Part shown: positions 46,599 to 55,689 of the stretch, piece after piece
Layout: each line of letters starts with the position of its first letter
Numbering within the stretch: the stretch's first letter is position 1
NCBI RefSeq assembly: GCF_003071365.1
Contig: NZ_CP028960.1
Coordinates: 2,958,501 to 3,022,500 of the forward strand
Source: Methyloceanibacter sp. wino2
GTDB taxonomy: Bacteria > Pseudomonadota > Alphaproteobacteria > Rhizobiales > Methyloligellaceae
Direction of reading: 5' to 3'
DNA length: 64,000 nt
Position numbers and translations under genes: made by a program
Notes under the pieces: model-generated
Seen by the model: only the letters and a program-made list of their open reading frames with translations
Told to the model about the DNA's origin: nothing
Database searches by the model: none

Positions 46599-48047
46599 AT
46601 GACAGGTTTGGACTTTTTGCTGCGAAGAATTGGCAATATTGCCCTTGTCACCGTGATGCTTTGCTTGGGCCCGCTCGGCAGCGCATCTGCGCAGGACGAG
46701 GTGGTGACCAAGGTCGTTCCCAAGAGTGCGGCTGCGGTCCAGCAGTCCTTTGCGCCCGTGGTGAAGCGGGCCGCGCCGGCCGTCGTGAACGTCTATGTCC
46801 GCCACAGGGTCAAGCAATCGGTTTCGCCGCTCTTCAACGACCCGTTCTTCCGCCGCTTCTTCGGCCAACAGTTCGGCGCTCCACGGGAGCGCATCCAGAA
46901 TTCGCTGGGGTCCGGTGTTCTTGTCGGCAAGGATGGGGTCGTGGTGACGAATTATCACGTCATCCGCGGCGGCGAGGACTCGGAGATCACCGTGGCCCTG
47001 AACGATGGCCGTGAGTTCCCGGCGAAGATCCTGCTCAAGGACGACCAGACCGATCTAGCCGTGCTGCGCCTGGATGCGGACGGGGCTGAGTTCCCGGCGG
47101 TGCAGTTCGCCAATTCCGACGGTCTCGAGGTCGGCGATCTCGTGCTCGCCATCGGCGACCCCTTCGGCGTAGGGCAGACGGTGACGAGCGGTATCGTGTC
47201 GGCGCTGGCGCGCACCAAGGTCGGTATTTCCGACTATCAGTTCTTCATCCAGACGGATGCGGCCATCAATCCGGGCAATTCGGGCGGCGCGCTGGTCGAC
47301 ATGAACGGGCAGTTGGTCGGCATCAACACGGCCATCTTCTCGAAGAGCGGCGGCTCGCACGGGATCGGATTCGCGATTCCTTCCAACATGGTGCAGGTGG
47401 TCGTTCAATCCGCGCTCAAAGGCGGCAAGGTGCAACGGCCCTGGCTCGGCGCCTCGTTGCAGGCGCTGACGTCTGACCTTGCGGAATCGCTCGGGCTGGA
47501 TCGCCCGGCCGGCGCCATGGTCACGCGGGTGCACGAGAAGGGGCCCGCCAAGACCGCCGGGCTGCAGGTCGGCGACGTGATCGTGAGCTTCGACGGCAGG
47601 GACATCCAGGATCCGGAAGCGCTCCAATACCGCTTCGTCACCAAGGGCGTCGGCAACACCGTCGAGCTTGGCCTGTACCGGGACGGCAAGCGCTTCCGCA
47701 CGACCATCGCGACCGTGGCGCCCATCGAGGATCCGCCGCGTGACGAGCGCGAGGTCACGGGTGCGAACCCGTTCGCGGGCAGCAGCGTGGCCAATCTGTC
47801 TCCGGCGGTGAGTTCCGAGCTGGGGCTCGACGATGTGGGCGACAAGGGTGTCGTCGTGACGAAGGTCGAGAGCCGCTCCAATGCGGGGCGTCTGGGCTTG
47901 CGGCCCGGCGACATGATCGTCGGCGTGAATGAGCAGGAGGTCGAGTCCGTAAAGCAGTTGAGTGTTCTCCTGCAGATCCGGACGGACCGCTGGCGGCTCG
48001 CCATCGAGCGTGGCGGCAAGGTGTTCGATCTCACGGTGCGAGGCTGA
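46599..48047 (+). CDS. HtrA/DegQ-type periplasmic serine protease
   Basis: The protein has 482 residues from ATG 46599, where the signal sequence begins; a longer frame from 46488 is rejected. The triad is H120 (VVTNYHV), D152 (DQTDLAVL) and S228 (INPGNSGGAL). Two PDZ domains follow (about 290-375 and 395-482). These proteases degrade or refold damaged envelope proteins. The LA loop is short. It lies 3 bases ahead of rarA. Exact DegP/DegQ type is not decided. Confidence 0.93.
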   Translation: MTGLDFLLRRIGNIALVTVMLCLGPLGSASAQDEVVTKVVPKSAAAVQQSFAPVVKRAAPAVVNVYVRHRVKQSVSPLFNDPFFRRFFGQQFGAPRERIQNSLGSGVLVGKDGVVVTNYHVIRGGEDSEITVALNDGREFPAKILLKDDQTDLAVLRLDADGAEFPAVQFANSDGLEVGDLVLAIGDPFGVGQTVTSGIVSALARTKVGISDYQFFIQTDAAINPGNSGGALVDMNGQLVGINTAIFSKSGGSHGIGFAIPSNMVQVVVQSALKGGKVQRPWLGASLQALTSDLAESLGLDRPAGAMVTRVHEKGPAKTAGLQVGDVIVSFDGRDIQDPEALQYRFVTKGVGNTVELGLYRDGKRFRTTIATVAPIEDPPRDEREVTGANPFAGSSVANLSPAVSSELGLDDVGDKGVVVTKVESRSNAGRLGLRPGDMIVGVNEQEVESVKQLSVLLQIRTDRWRLAIERGGKVFDLTVRG

Positions 48048-48050
48048 ACC

Positions 48051-49390
48051 ATGGCCAGGGGTACGGCAAAGGGGGCGGCAAACCTGTTCGAGGCGGCGGG
48101 CCTCGCCGACACTGCGCCGCGCCCGCTTGCCGATCGCTTACGCCCCCAGACCCTGGACGAAGTCATCGGCCAGGATCATCTCCTGGGTGATGGGCTTCTC
48201 GGCCGCATGGTGGGGGCAGGCCGTTTGACCTCGGTGATCTTCTGGGGGCCGCCGGGGACCGGCAAGACCACCGTCGCACGCCTTCTGGCCGAGGTGACCG
48301 ACCTTCATTTCGAGCAGCTTTCGGCGATCCAATCGGGCGTCGCGGATTTGCGCAAAGTCTTCGATGCGGCCAAGGCCAAGCGCGAGGCGGGGCGGGGCAC
48401 GCTGCTGTTCATCGACGAGATCCATCGCTTCAACCGCTCGCAGCAGGATGCCTTCCTGCCCCATATGGAAGACGGCACGATCGTGCTGGTCGGCGCGACC
48501 ACGGAGAACCCGTCCTTCGAGCTGAATTCGGCGCTTCTGTCCCGGGCCAGCGTGCTGACTTTCAAGCGGCTGGATGACGCCACGCTCGAGGCGTTGATCG
48601 AGCGTGCCGAGGCGCATGAGGGACGGAAGCTGCCGCTCGACGACGACGCCCGGGCGACCTTGATCTCCATGGCCGACGGCGATGGGCGCGGGCTCATCAA
48701 CCTGGTCGAGGATGTGTTCCTGGCGGTTCCGCCAGGGTCCAAGACCATTGTCGACCGGGAGGGGCTCGGCCGGCTCGTTCAGCGGCGCGCCCCGATCTAC
48801 GACAAAGGTCAAGACGGCCACTACAACCTCATCAGCGCGCTGCATAAATCGGTGCGGGCTCCGACCCCGATGCGGCGCTTTACTGGCTCGCGCGCATGTT
48901 CGCCGGTGGCGAGGATCCGCTCTACATCGCCCGGCGTCTGGTGCGCATGGCGGTGGAGGATATCGGCATGGCGGACCCCGCTGCGTTGCTGCAGGCGAAC
49001 GCGGCGAAGGACGCCTATGATTTCCTGGGGTCGCCCGAGGGGGAACTCGCCCTGGCTCAGGCGACCGTTTATCTGGCCACGGCGCCGAAATCGAACGCCG
49101 CCTATATGGCCTTCAAGGCCTCGGCGCGCGTCGCGCAGGAGAGCGGATCGCTGCTGCCGCCCAAGCACATTCTCAATGCCCCGACCAAGCTCATGGAGCA
49201 AGAGGGCTATGGCCGGGACTACGCCTACGACCATAACGAGGCGGAAGGCTTTTCCGGGCAGGACTATTTTCCGGAAGCCATGGAGCGTCAGCATTTCTAC
49301 GCGCCGACGGACCGGGGCTACGAGGCCGAGATCCGGGCGCGGCTGGCGCGCTGGGCGCAGATCCGCGCGAAACGGGCCGGGGAGGCTTAG
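48051..49390 (+). CDS. rarA: RarA/MgsA replication-associated AAA ATPase, frameshifted
   Basis: The N-terminal half has Walker A GPPGTGKT (residues 66-73) and Walker B LLFIDEIH (118-125), then sensor 1 VGATTENPSFELN. At about 48855-48858 the frame breaks; one added G gives GSDPDAALYWLARMFAGGEDPLYIA and joins the normal C-terminal part (VRMAVEDIGMADP, then YAYDHNEAEGFSGQDYFPE) to a stop at 49390. RarA acts at stalled replication forks with RecA and SSB. Its stop touches crcB. A base-calling error is likely. Confidence 0.87.
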
Positions 49391-49765
49391 GTGAGCACAC
49401 TCTTGAGCGTGGCCGCGGGCGGCGCGATCGGCGCTTCGGCACGCTATCTACTCGGCCTCGCCATGGTGCGGCTGGTGGGCTTCAGCTTTCCCTGGGGCAC
49501 GCTCATGGCCAACGTCCTCGGGTGCTTCTTGATGGGCGTCCTGATCGAATCCATGGCGCTGCGCTGGACGGTGCACCAGGATCTCCGCGCATTCCTCGCG
49601 CTCGGTGTGCTGGGCGGCTTCACGACCTTCTCGTCCTTCTCGGCGGATTTCGCCAATCTGGTCGTCCGTCACGACTATCTGAACGCAGGGCTCTACTTCG
49701 CTGCTTCTGTTTTCATTTCCGTCGCCGCGCTCTTCGCAGGGCTGGCCCTCGTGCGTGCGCTGTAG
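49391..49765 (+). CDS. crcB: CrcB/Fluc fluoride channel
   Basis: The 124-residue protein starts at GTG 49391 directly after the rarA stop. It has four membrane spans with the Fluc motifs GASARYLLG, GTLMANVLGCFLMG and GGFTTFSSFS, which line the fluoride path and Na+ site. Fluc works as a dual-topology dimer. There is no room for a fluoride riboswitch, so expression follows rarA. Confidence 0.92.
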   Translation: MSTLLSVAAGGAIGASARYLLGLAMVRLVGFSFPWGTLMANVLGCFLMGVLIESMALRWTVHQDLRAFLALGVLGGFTTFSSFSADFANLVVRHDYLNAGLYFAASVFISVAALFAGLALVRAL

Positions 49766-49784
49766 CCATGGGACGGACCTGACC

Positions 49785-50789
49785 ATGGCTCCTGTCGAGA
49801 CACGCAACGTCACGGATGAGGAAGACGGGATGCGCCTGGACCGCTGGTTCAAGGCTCATTACGCCCAAGTACCCCATGGACGCCTGGAGAAGCTGCTGCG
49901 CACGGGCCAGGTGCGGGTCGACGGCGGCCGGGTCAAGGCGAACACGCGCCTCGAGGCCGGCCAGAGCGTCCGCGTGCCGCCGCTGCCGGATGCCCCGCCG
50001 CCTCCGGGAACTGCCAAACCGCTCTCGAAGGCGGACCGGGCCTTCCTCAAGTCGATCACGCTCTATGAGGACAACGACCTCCTGATCCTCAACAAGCCGT
50101 CGGGTCTGGCGGTCCAGGGAGGCACGAAGACCGCCCAGCATATCGACCGGCTGCTGGAAGGGATGGGACACAGTCCGCAGACGCGGCCGCGCCTGGTGCA
50201 TCGGCTCGATCGCGATACGTCCGGGGTCTTGGTGATCGCCAAGAAGCGGTCCGTCGCCGCCAAGCTTGGCAAGGCCTTTCAGACGCGCTCGGTGCGGAAG
50301 ATCTATTGGGCGCTGGTGCATGGGGTACCGAGGCCGCCGCAAGGCAAGATCGACGCGGCGTTGGTGAAGGCCGCAACGCCCGACGGCGAGCGGGTGCGAA
50401 AAGCCCGTCCCGGCGAGCAGGACAAGGCTCAGTCCGCCGTGACCCATTACGCCGTGATAGACAGGGCTGCGCAGCAGGTGGCGCTCATGTCGCTCAAGCC
50501 CGTCACGGGGCGCCAGCATCAGCTCCGCGCCCATATGGCGATACTCGGCCATCCGATCCTGGGGGATACGAAATACCCGAGTGAGATCGAACTGCCCGAA
50601 GGCATCGAGCGGCGCTTGCATCTGCATGCGCGGCGCATCGCCTTCCCGCATCCGAGCGGCGAGGGCGTCGTCGACGTCACGGCGCCACTGTCACCCCATA
50701 TGGAGGCGGCGTTCGCAGCGTTTGGGTTCTCGCCCAAGGGCGGCGACATGGACGAGGATGACGATGTTTGTGGCGTCTCGTGCGGCTAG
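49785..50789 (+). CDS. RluC-type ribosomal large subunit pseudouridine synthase
   Basis: The protein has 334 residues from ATG 49785. An S4 RNA-binding domain (about 15-75, MRLDRWFKAHY) precedes the RluA-family catalytic domain, with the active Asp in VHRLDRDTSGVLV and the later KPVTGRQHQLRAH and HPILGDTKY motifs. It isomerises uridines in 23S rRNA, probably RluC positions. The Asp-rich tail is odd but short. Confidence 0.88.
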   Translation: MAPVETRNVTDEEDGMRLDRWFKAHYAQVPHGRLEKLLRTGQVRVDGGRVKANTRLEAGQSVRVPPLPDAPPPPGTAKPLSKADRAFLKSITLYEDNDLLILNKPSGLAVQGGTKTAQHIDRLLEGMGHSPQTRPRLVHRLDRDTSGVLVIAKKRSVAAKLGKAFQTRSVRKIYWALVHGVPRPPQGKIDAALVKAATPDGERVRKARPGEQDKAQSAVTHYAVIDRAAQQVALMSLKPVTGRQHQLRAHMAILGHPILGDTKYPSEIELPEGIERRLHLHARRIAFPHPSGEGVVDVTAPLSPHMEAAFAAFGFSPKGGDMDEDDDVCGVSCG

Positions 50790-50822
50790 GCGCGGCGTGG
50801 TTCGGCAAGGTTGGATGACACC

Positions 50823-51563
50823 ATGAGCGACCAGGAAAAGAAGACCGCGCCCGGTTTCGAAAAGCCGAGTCTTCCGAAGCGCTTCTACAAGGAAGTGACC
50901 GTTTCGGACGAGGGCGGGCAGGCTGCCATCCTCCTCGACGGGCGCCCCGTGCGCACCCCAGGCAAGGCCCCGCTCACCGTTCCCAATGCGGCGTTGGCCG
51001 AGGCCATCGCAGACGAGTGGCGCGCGCAAGGCGATAGGATCGATCCGCACACGATGCCGCTGACCAAGCTGGTCAACTCGGCCATCGACGGCGTGGTCGG
51101 GCAGGAGGCGGCGGTGGTCGACGATATTGTGGCTCACGCCGGCTCGGACCTCCTATGCTACCGGGCCAGCGGGCCCGAGGGGCTTCTGGCCCTTCAGGCG
51201 GAGGCGTGGGACCCGGTGCTGGCCTGGGCCTCTGGAGCCTTAGGCGCGCCCATGAGCCTCGCCGAGGGCGTCATGCATATACCCCAGCCGGAGGCCTCGC
51301 TCGCGGCGCTACGTGCCGAGATCGAGGCGCTGGACGCCCTCAAACTGGCCGCGCTGCACGTGATGACCACGCTGACGGGCTCCGCGCTTCTGCCGCTCGC
51401 GGTGGCCCGGGGCGAGCTCTCACCGGAGGCCGCGTGGGACGCCGCGCACGTGGATGAGGACTGGCAGATCAGTCAGTGGGGCGAGGATGCGGAGGCCAGA
51501 CAACGCCGCAAGAACCGCAAAGCCGACTTCGAGGCGGCCGCCAAGCTGCTGGCACTTTCCTGA
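50823..51563 (+). CDS. ATP12-family F1-ATPase assembly chaperone
   Basis: The protein has 246 residues from ATG 50823. LPKRFYKEVTV and LLDGRPVRTPGKAPL near the N-terminus and DEWRAQGDRIDPHTMPLTKLVNSAID are typical of the ATP12 family. The mitochondrial homologue binds the F1 alpha subunit during assembly; the bacterial role is inferred. A HAD-type phosphatase often sits between this gene and the pseudouridine synthase in relatives but is absent here. Confidence 0.88.
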   Translation: MSDQEKKTAPGFEKPSLPKRFYKEVTVSDEGGQAAILLDGRPVRTPGKAPLTVPNAALAEAIADEWRAQGDRIDPHTMPLTKLVNSAIDGVVGQEAAVVDDIVAHAGSDLLCYRASGPEGLLALQAEAWDPVLAWASGALGAPMSLAEGVMHIPQPEASLAALRAEIEALDALKLAALHVMTTLTGSALLPLAVARGELSPEAAWDAAHVDEDWQISQWGEDAEARQRRKNRKADFEAAAKLLALS

Positions 51564-51752
51564 TTCCTTTGAATCGGTTGGAGGCCGGTCTTTCGAAAGA
51601 GAGTCAGGGCCTTCCCAGACCGGGTGAACTTTCGATGAGCGGGCCAACCCTTCCCCATTTGCCTGGCTTTCCCGCCATGCTATGGACCTTGGCAAAAGTG
51701 TCATGCTGACTTGCGGCCGTGGTCCGAAGCCGCCGCTGGGGGAGTTTTCGCA

Positions 51753-53285
51753 ATGAAAGAAGTCATCGAAGAGCTGGAAATCCGCCGTGCCAAGGCCCGT
51801 ATGGGCGGCGGCGAGAAGCGTATCGACGCCCAGCACAAGCGCGGCAAGCTGACTGCGCGGGAGCGGCTTCAGCTCCTTCTCGACGATAACTCCTTCGAAG
51901 AGTTCGACATGTATGTGGAGCACCGCTGCGCCGATTTCGGCATGGCGGACACGAAGGTGCCGGGCGACGGCGTGGTGACCGGGTGGGGCACGATCAACGG
52001 CCGCGTGGTCTATGCGATCGCCAAGGACTTCACCGTGTTCGGCGGCTCGCTGTCCGAAGCCCACGCCAACAAGATGATCAAGGTTCAGGACATGGCGCTG
52101 CGCAACCGCGCGCCGGTCATCGGCCTGTTCGACGCTGGCGGCGCGCGCATTCAGGAAGGCGTGGCGGCGCTGGGCGGCTATGGCGAGGTGTTCCTGCGTA
52201 ACGTCCAGGCCTCCGGTGTCATCCCGCAGATCAGCGTCATCATGGGGCCGTGCGCGGGCGGCGACGTCTATTCGCCGGCCATGACCGACTTCATCTTCAT
52301 GGTGCGTGACACGTCCTACATGTTCGTCACGGGTCCCGACGTGGTGAAGACCGTGACCAAGGAAGAGGTCACGGCCGAGCAGCTGGGCGGCGCCTCCGTC
52401 CACACCACCAAGTCCTCGATCGCTGACGGCGCCTACGACAACGACATCGAGGCGCTTTTGCAGATGCGCCGCCTGATGGACTTCCTGCCGACGTCGAACC
52501 TCTCCGGCGTGCCGGAACTGCCGACGCGCGATCCGTGGGACCGCGAGGATCCCTCGCTCAACACGCTCATCCCGGACAATCCGAACAAGCCGTACGACAT
52601 CAAGGAACTGATCCACAAAGTTGTGGACGAGGGCGACTTCTTCGAGGTCCAGGAGACCTTCGCCCGGAACATCGTCATCGGCTTCGCCCGCATGGAAGGG
52701 CGCACGGTGGGTATCGTCGCCAACCAGCCCATGGTGCTGGCGGGCGTGCTGGACAGCGACGCCTCCCGCAAGGCGGCGCGCTTTGTCCGCTTCTGCGATT
52801 GCTTCTCCATTCCGATCGTCACCTTCGTGGACGTGCCGGGCTTCCTGCCGGGCACGGACCAGGAATATGGCGGCCTCATCAAGCACGGCGCCAAGCTCCT
52901 CTTCGCCTTCACCGAGGCCACCGTACCGAAGATCACCGTCATCACCCGCAAGGCCTATGGCGGCGCGTACGACGTCATGAGCTCAAAGCATATCCGCGGC
53001 GATCTGAACTATGCCTGGCCGTCGGCCGAGATCGCGGTGATGGGTGCGAAGGGCGCCGCGGAGATTCTTTATCGCTCGGAGCTCGGCGATCCGGAGAAGA
53101 TCCAAAAGCGCATCGACCAGTATCAGGCGCGCTTCGCCAATCCGTTCGTCGCTGCCGAGCGCGGCTATATCGACGAGGTGATCATGCCCCAGGGCACGCG
53201 CATGCGGATCTGCCGGGGCCTGCAGATGCTGCGCAACAAGCACATCGAAAACCCCTGGAAGAAGCACGACAACATCCCGCTGTAG
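51753..53285 (+). CDS. pccB: Propionyl-CoA carboxylase beta (carboxyltransferase) chain
   Basis: The protein has 510 residues from ATG 51753, with GGGGGAG ahead. It has the two crotonase-like halves of carboxyltransferases. [20 protein letters not shown]-like and [16 protein letters not shown] mark the N-terminal half; the C-terminal half has [21 protein letters not shown] and [14 protein letters not shown]. It transfers carboxyl from biotin to propionyl-CoA, giving methylmalonyl-CoA, a step shared with the ethylmalonyl-CoA pathway. The biotin-bearing alpha chain is not adjacent. Confidence 0.93.
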   Translation: MKEVIEELEIRRAKARMGGGEKRIDAQHKRGKLTARERLQLLLDDNSFEEFDMYVEHRCADFGMADTKVPGDGVVTGWGTINGRVVYAIAKDFTVFGGSLSEAHANKMIKVQDMALRNRAPVIGLFDAGGARIQEGVAALGGYGEVFLRNVQASGVIPQISVIMGPCAGGDVYSPAMTDFIFMVRDTSYMFVTGPDVVKTVTKEEVTAEQLGGASVHTTKSSIADGAYDNDIEALLQMRRLMDFLPTSNLSGVPELPTRDPWDREDPSLNTLIPDNPNKPYDIKELIHKVVDEGDFFEVQETFARNIVIGFARMEGRTVGIVANQPMVLAGVLDSDASRKAARFVRFCDCFSIPIVTFVDVPGFLPGTDQEYGGLIKHGAKLLFAFTEATVPKITVITRKAYGGAYDVMSSKHIRGDLNYAWPSAEIAVMGAKGAAEILYRSELGDPEKIQKRIDQYQARFANPFVAAERGYIDEVIMPQGTRMRICRGLQMLRNKHIENPWKKHDNIPL

Positions 53286-53314
53286 GGCAAAGCCAGCCTG
53301 ACGGTGTAACTGTC

Positions 53315-53902
53315 CTACGGCATCGGCTGCGTGATCGTGAAGGCGCCGCGTAGTTCGCCGAGTTCAAAGCCGGTCGCCTGATCGTCGGGGTAGAACTCTT
53401 CGATCGTCGCCTTCACGGACGGACTGACATTCGAGCCATGGCAGGTAAGGCAGGGGCCTTGCGTCGGGATGGCCTTCATGTAGCGAAACACGCGCTCGTC
53501 GTCCTTGGTCGTCGTTTCGTAGTGCTCCAGAGACTTGGCGTCCGCGCCCTGGTTGATCTTGTCCTGAAATTCCAACAAGACGGTGCGCTCCCATTCGTCC
53601 GGTGCGTTTTCCGGGTTCCGCACTTTCAGGGCCGTGCGTCCCAGGGACCAGCCCGACTTGACCGTGCTCTGCTTTGCCATCTCGGGCGCTGCCACGTTGC
53701 AGAAAGCAATCGCCGATTCAGGGCCGCCGGCCTTCATGGCGCCAACGAGTGCAGCCTTGAGCTTCTCGCCATAGCTCTTCGAAAGATGCCTCGATTGGTC
53801 CGCCCTGGCGGCTTCGGTCGGTTCGGCGTTCTCGGCAACTGCCGCCGGAACCGAGGTTGCGAGGCAGAGCGATAGGGCGACGCAAGCGGATCGGTATCTC
53901 AT
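53315..53902 (-). CDS. DUF3365 (Tll0287-like) c-type heme protein
   Basis: The 195-residue protein starts at ATG 53902, where the signal peptide begins (MRYRSACVALSLCLATSVPA). The mature part is the DUF3365 domain. CLTCH near residue 150 (GPCLTCHGSN) is a CxxCH heme c attachment motif. The family senses redox state or gases in the periplasm in some proteins. It is convergent with pccB. Confidence 0.82.
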   Translation of the reverse strand: MRYRSACVALSLCLATSVPAAVAENAEPTEAARADQSRHLSKSYGEKLKAALVGAMKAGGPESAIAFCNVAAPEMAKQSTVKSGWSLGRTALKVRNPENAPDEWERTVLLEFQDKINQGADAKSLEHYETTTKDDERVFRYMKAIPTQGPCLTCHGSNVSPSVKATIEEFYPDDQATGFELGELRGAFTITQPMP

Positions 53903-54002
53903 CGGCTCTCCTGACAATGGAAGACCGACACTGGCGGCAGAATTTGTCGCCGTCACGGCAAACGTCGCGATCTTTGCCGCAACGCCTTAGGTGGGGACCC
54001 CG

Positions 54003-54599
54003 TTAGATCTCGCTGGGGTCGAAGCGGCAACGTAACGGATAGGTGGTGCCGGGCAGGGTGCCCTGGCATTCGGGCATGTGCCAGCCGATGGTGCGGCCGT
54101 CCGCATCGACGATCGCGGTCGGGCAGCCGATCTTGACGATCAGCCAGTTGCGGTGCGAGGCCTCCCATTCCGGTGCGTAGTTCATGGCGACCTCGGCGCA
54201 CGTGCCATGTTCGGCGAGGTTAGGCTGCATTGGCCGCAGCCAGAGCTTCGTCATGGCCGCCGCGTCGGTCACGGTTTCCACGATCCGCATGCACTCCAAC
54301 GGCAAGCGCCAGTCGGGCTCGGTGACGGCCGGTCCGGACACGCCAGGCTTCCCTGACTGAGTCTCCACGCGGCAGGCGATGATGGCGAGCTTCGACGGCG
54401 GTTCGGGTTCACGGCGTTCGCTTGCTGCCGTCTCGCGGAACCAGCTGGCGCGTTTCGAGGGCGCCGTTTCGATTGGTCCCATGGACAGCACAGCTTCGAT
54501 TTCGGCCGCGGCCGCCAGCGTGCCGCAGCCAACGGCGGCGACGGTGAGCAACGCGGCGATCAGAGCCCGGACGATGTTGCCCATCAGTGATCCGTACAT
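54003..54599 (-). CDS. Exported protein of unknown function
   Basis: The 198-residue protein starts at ATG 54599 with AAGGAAGGA ahead. It has a signal peptide (about 1-32) and several Cys (IIACRVET, LECMRIV, GTCAEVAM, IGCPTAI, PECQGT, LRCRFDP), so it is likely disulfide-bonded in the periplasm. The order of segments IACRVE, then LPLECMRIVE, then GRTIGWHMPECQG does not match a family I know. It lies downstream of the LysR-type HTH gene and may share its transcript. Confidence 0.6.
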   Translation of the reverse strand: MYGSLMGNIVRALIAALLTVAAVGCGTLAAAAEIEAVLSMGPIETAPSKRASWFRETAASERREPEPPSKLAIIACRVETQSGKPGVSGPAVTEPDWRLPLECMRIVETVTDAAAMTKLWLRPMQPNLAEHGTCAEVAMNYAPEWEASHRNWLIVKIGCPTAIVDADGRTIGWHMPECQGTLPGTTYPLRCRFDPSEI

Positions 54600-54635
54600 G
54601 GCCAGTCCTTCCTTCCGCCTCCACCGCGAGGCTGG

Positions 54636-54929
54636 TTACTCCGGCTGCAGATTGCCGACCGCCTCGATGATGATCTCAAATCCATGCGCAAGCGCGGGTG
54701 CAAGCCTGCGGCCGTTCTCTGTGAGCCGCAACTCCGCTCCCTGGCGGTGGATCAGCCTGCAGCCCAGAACGCGTTCAAGCACGCGTAGACGGTGACTGAC
54801 GGCCGAGGGCGTGACGTTCAGTTCCCCGGCGGCCTTCTTCAGCGACATGTGCCGCACCACGACGTCGAAGGTCCGCAGGCCGTTTAGCGGGATCGCGCCG
54901 ATCGATCTTTTCGGGATCCACTCGTTCAT
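54636..54929 (-). CDS. Stand-alone LysR-type HTH protein, no effector domain
   Basis: The 97-residue protein is only the LysR-type DNA-binding domain: LNGLRTFDVVVRHMSLKKAAGELNVTPSAVSHRLRVLE plus the wing (RLIHRQGAELRLTENGRRL). LysR regulators are normally about 300 residues; the sensor domain is absent and no frameshifted remainder was found before the next gene. GcvA-like proteins are closest by eye. It may be a truncated or dominant DNA-binding protein. It is divergent from the XRE-cupin gene. Confidence 0.72.
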   Translation of the reverse strand: MNEWIPKRSIGAIPLNGLRTFDVVVRHMSLKKAAGELNVTPSAVSHRLRVLERVLGCRLIHRQGAELRLTENGRRLAPALAHGFEIIIEAVGNLQPE

Positions 54930-55008
54930 TGTGCTTCCACAAATCCTTGCATCGTTTCACTGCCCCGATTGAAGGCCAGAGGCCGCCCTCGCGCCACACA
55001 AGATTTCG

Positions 55009-55032
55009 TGATGTGCAAACTATTTTGCATCA
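55009..55032. promoter_or_regulatory. Palindromic candidate operator between two regulators
   Basis: TGCAAA and TTTGCA are perfect half-sites spaced by 4 bases (55014-55029), extended by TGATG and TCA. It lies between the divergent LysR-HTH (start 54929) and XRE-cupin (start 55086) genes, 54 bases ahead of the latter. It is probably the binding site of one of them. Confidence 0.5.
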
Positions 55033-55085
55033 GGATAAAAACGTGGAACTGAGATTTGATCGCTGGTGAAAATGGAGACGAGGCG

Positions 55086-55676
55086 ATGGAAACGGCCGCT
55101 GAAACACTCGGTCTCGAGAGATACGAAATCGGTCCAAAGATCCGCCGGCTGCGCAAGTCGAAGGAACTGAGCCTGGTTCGCCTTGGCGATCACACCGGGA
55201 TGTCGGCGGGGTTGTTGTCGAAGATCGAGACCGGCCAATTGGTGCCAACTCTGCCGACGCTCATGCGGATCGCGACCGTCTTCGGGGTGGGGCTGGACCA
55301 TTTCTTCGAAGACGAGGCGAAGCGCCCCAAGGCCACCGTGGTCCGGCGCGCTGACAGGCTCCGGCTTCCGAACCGGACGGACGGTGCAGCTCCGACCTAT
55401 TGGTTCGAGTCGCTCGATTTCTCCGTGACCGACCGGCGAATGGATGCCTATCTCGCCACGTTCGAGCCGGGGGCTGAACCCACCTCGCTGCACCGGCACG
55501 CCGGCAGCGAGTTCATCTATGTGGTTCGGGGCACGCTTCAGCTGTCATTCGAGACTGAGGCTGTCGATCTGCATGAGGGCGACTCGACCTATTTCAATCC
55601 TGGCTTCCCGCACAGCTACAGCCAAAAAGGCAAACAGCCGTGCCGTGCCGTCGTGGTCGTGTCCGGCACGTCCTAG
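55086..55676 (+). CDS. XRE-family regulator with cupin sensor domain
   Basis: The protein has 196 residues from ATG 55086. The N-terminal HTH (residues about 15-70: IGPKIRRLRKSKELSLVRLGDHTGMSAGLLSKIETGQ) is of the Cro/C1 type. The C-terminal cupin (about 115-190) has HRHAGSEFIYVVRGTL and FNPGFPHSYS, with His/Glu ligands. Such regulators (PuuR-like) sense small metabolites. The gene faces the LysR-HTH gene and converges with the transporter at 55690, which could be a target. Confidence 0.88.
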   Translation: METAAETLGLERYEIGPKIRRLRKSKELSLVRLGDHTGMSAGLLSKIETGQLVPTLPTLMRIATVFGVGLDHFFEDEAKRPKATVVRRADRLRLPNRTDGAAPTYWFESLDFSVTDRRMDAYLATFEPGAEPTSLHRHAGSEFIYVVRGTLQLSFETEAVDLHEGDSTYFNPGFPHSYSQKGKQPCRAVVVVSGTS

Positions 55677-55689
55677 CCGGCAGGGTCTC

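Noticed and set aside
49380-49400. Fluoride riboswitch for crcB
   Set aside because: crcB starts directly after the rarA stop, so there is no leader to hold one.
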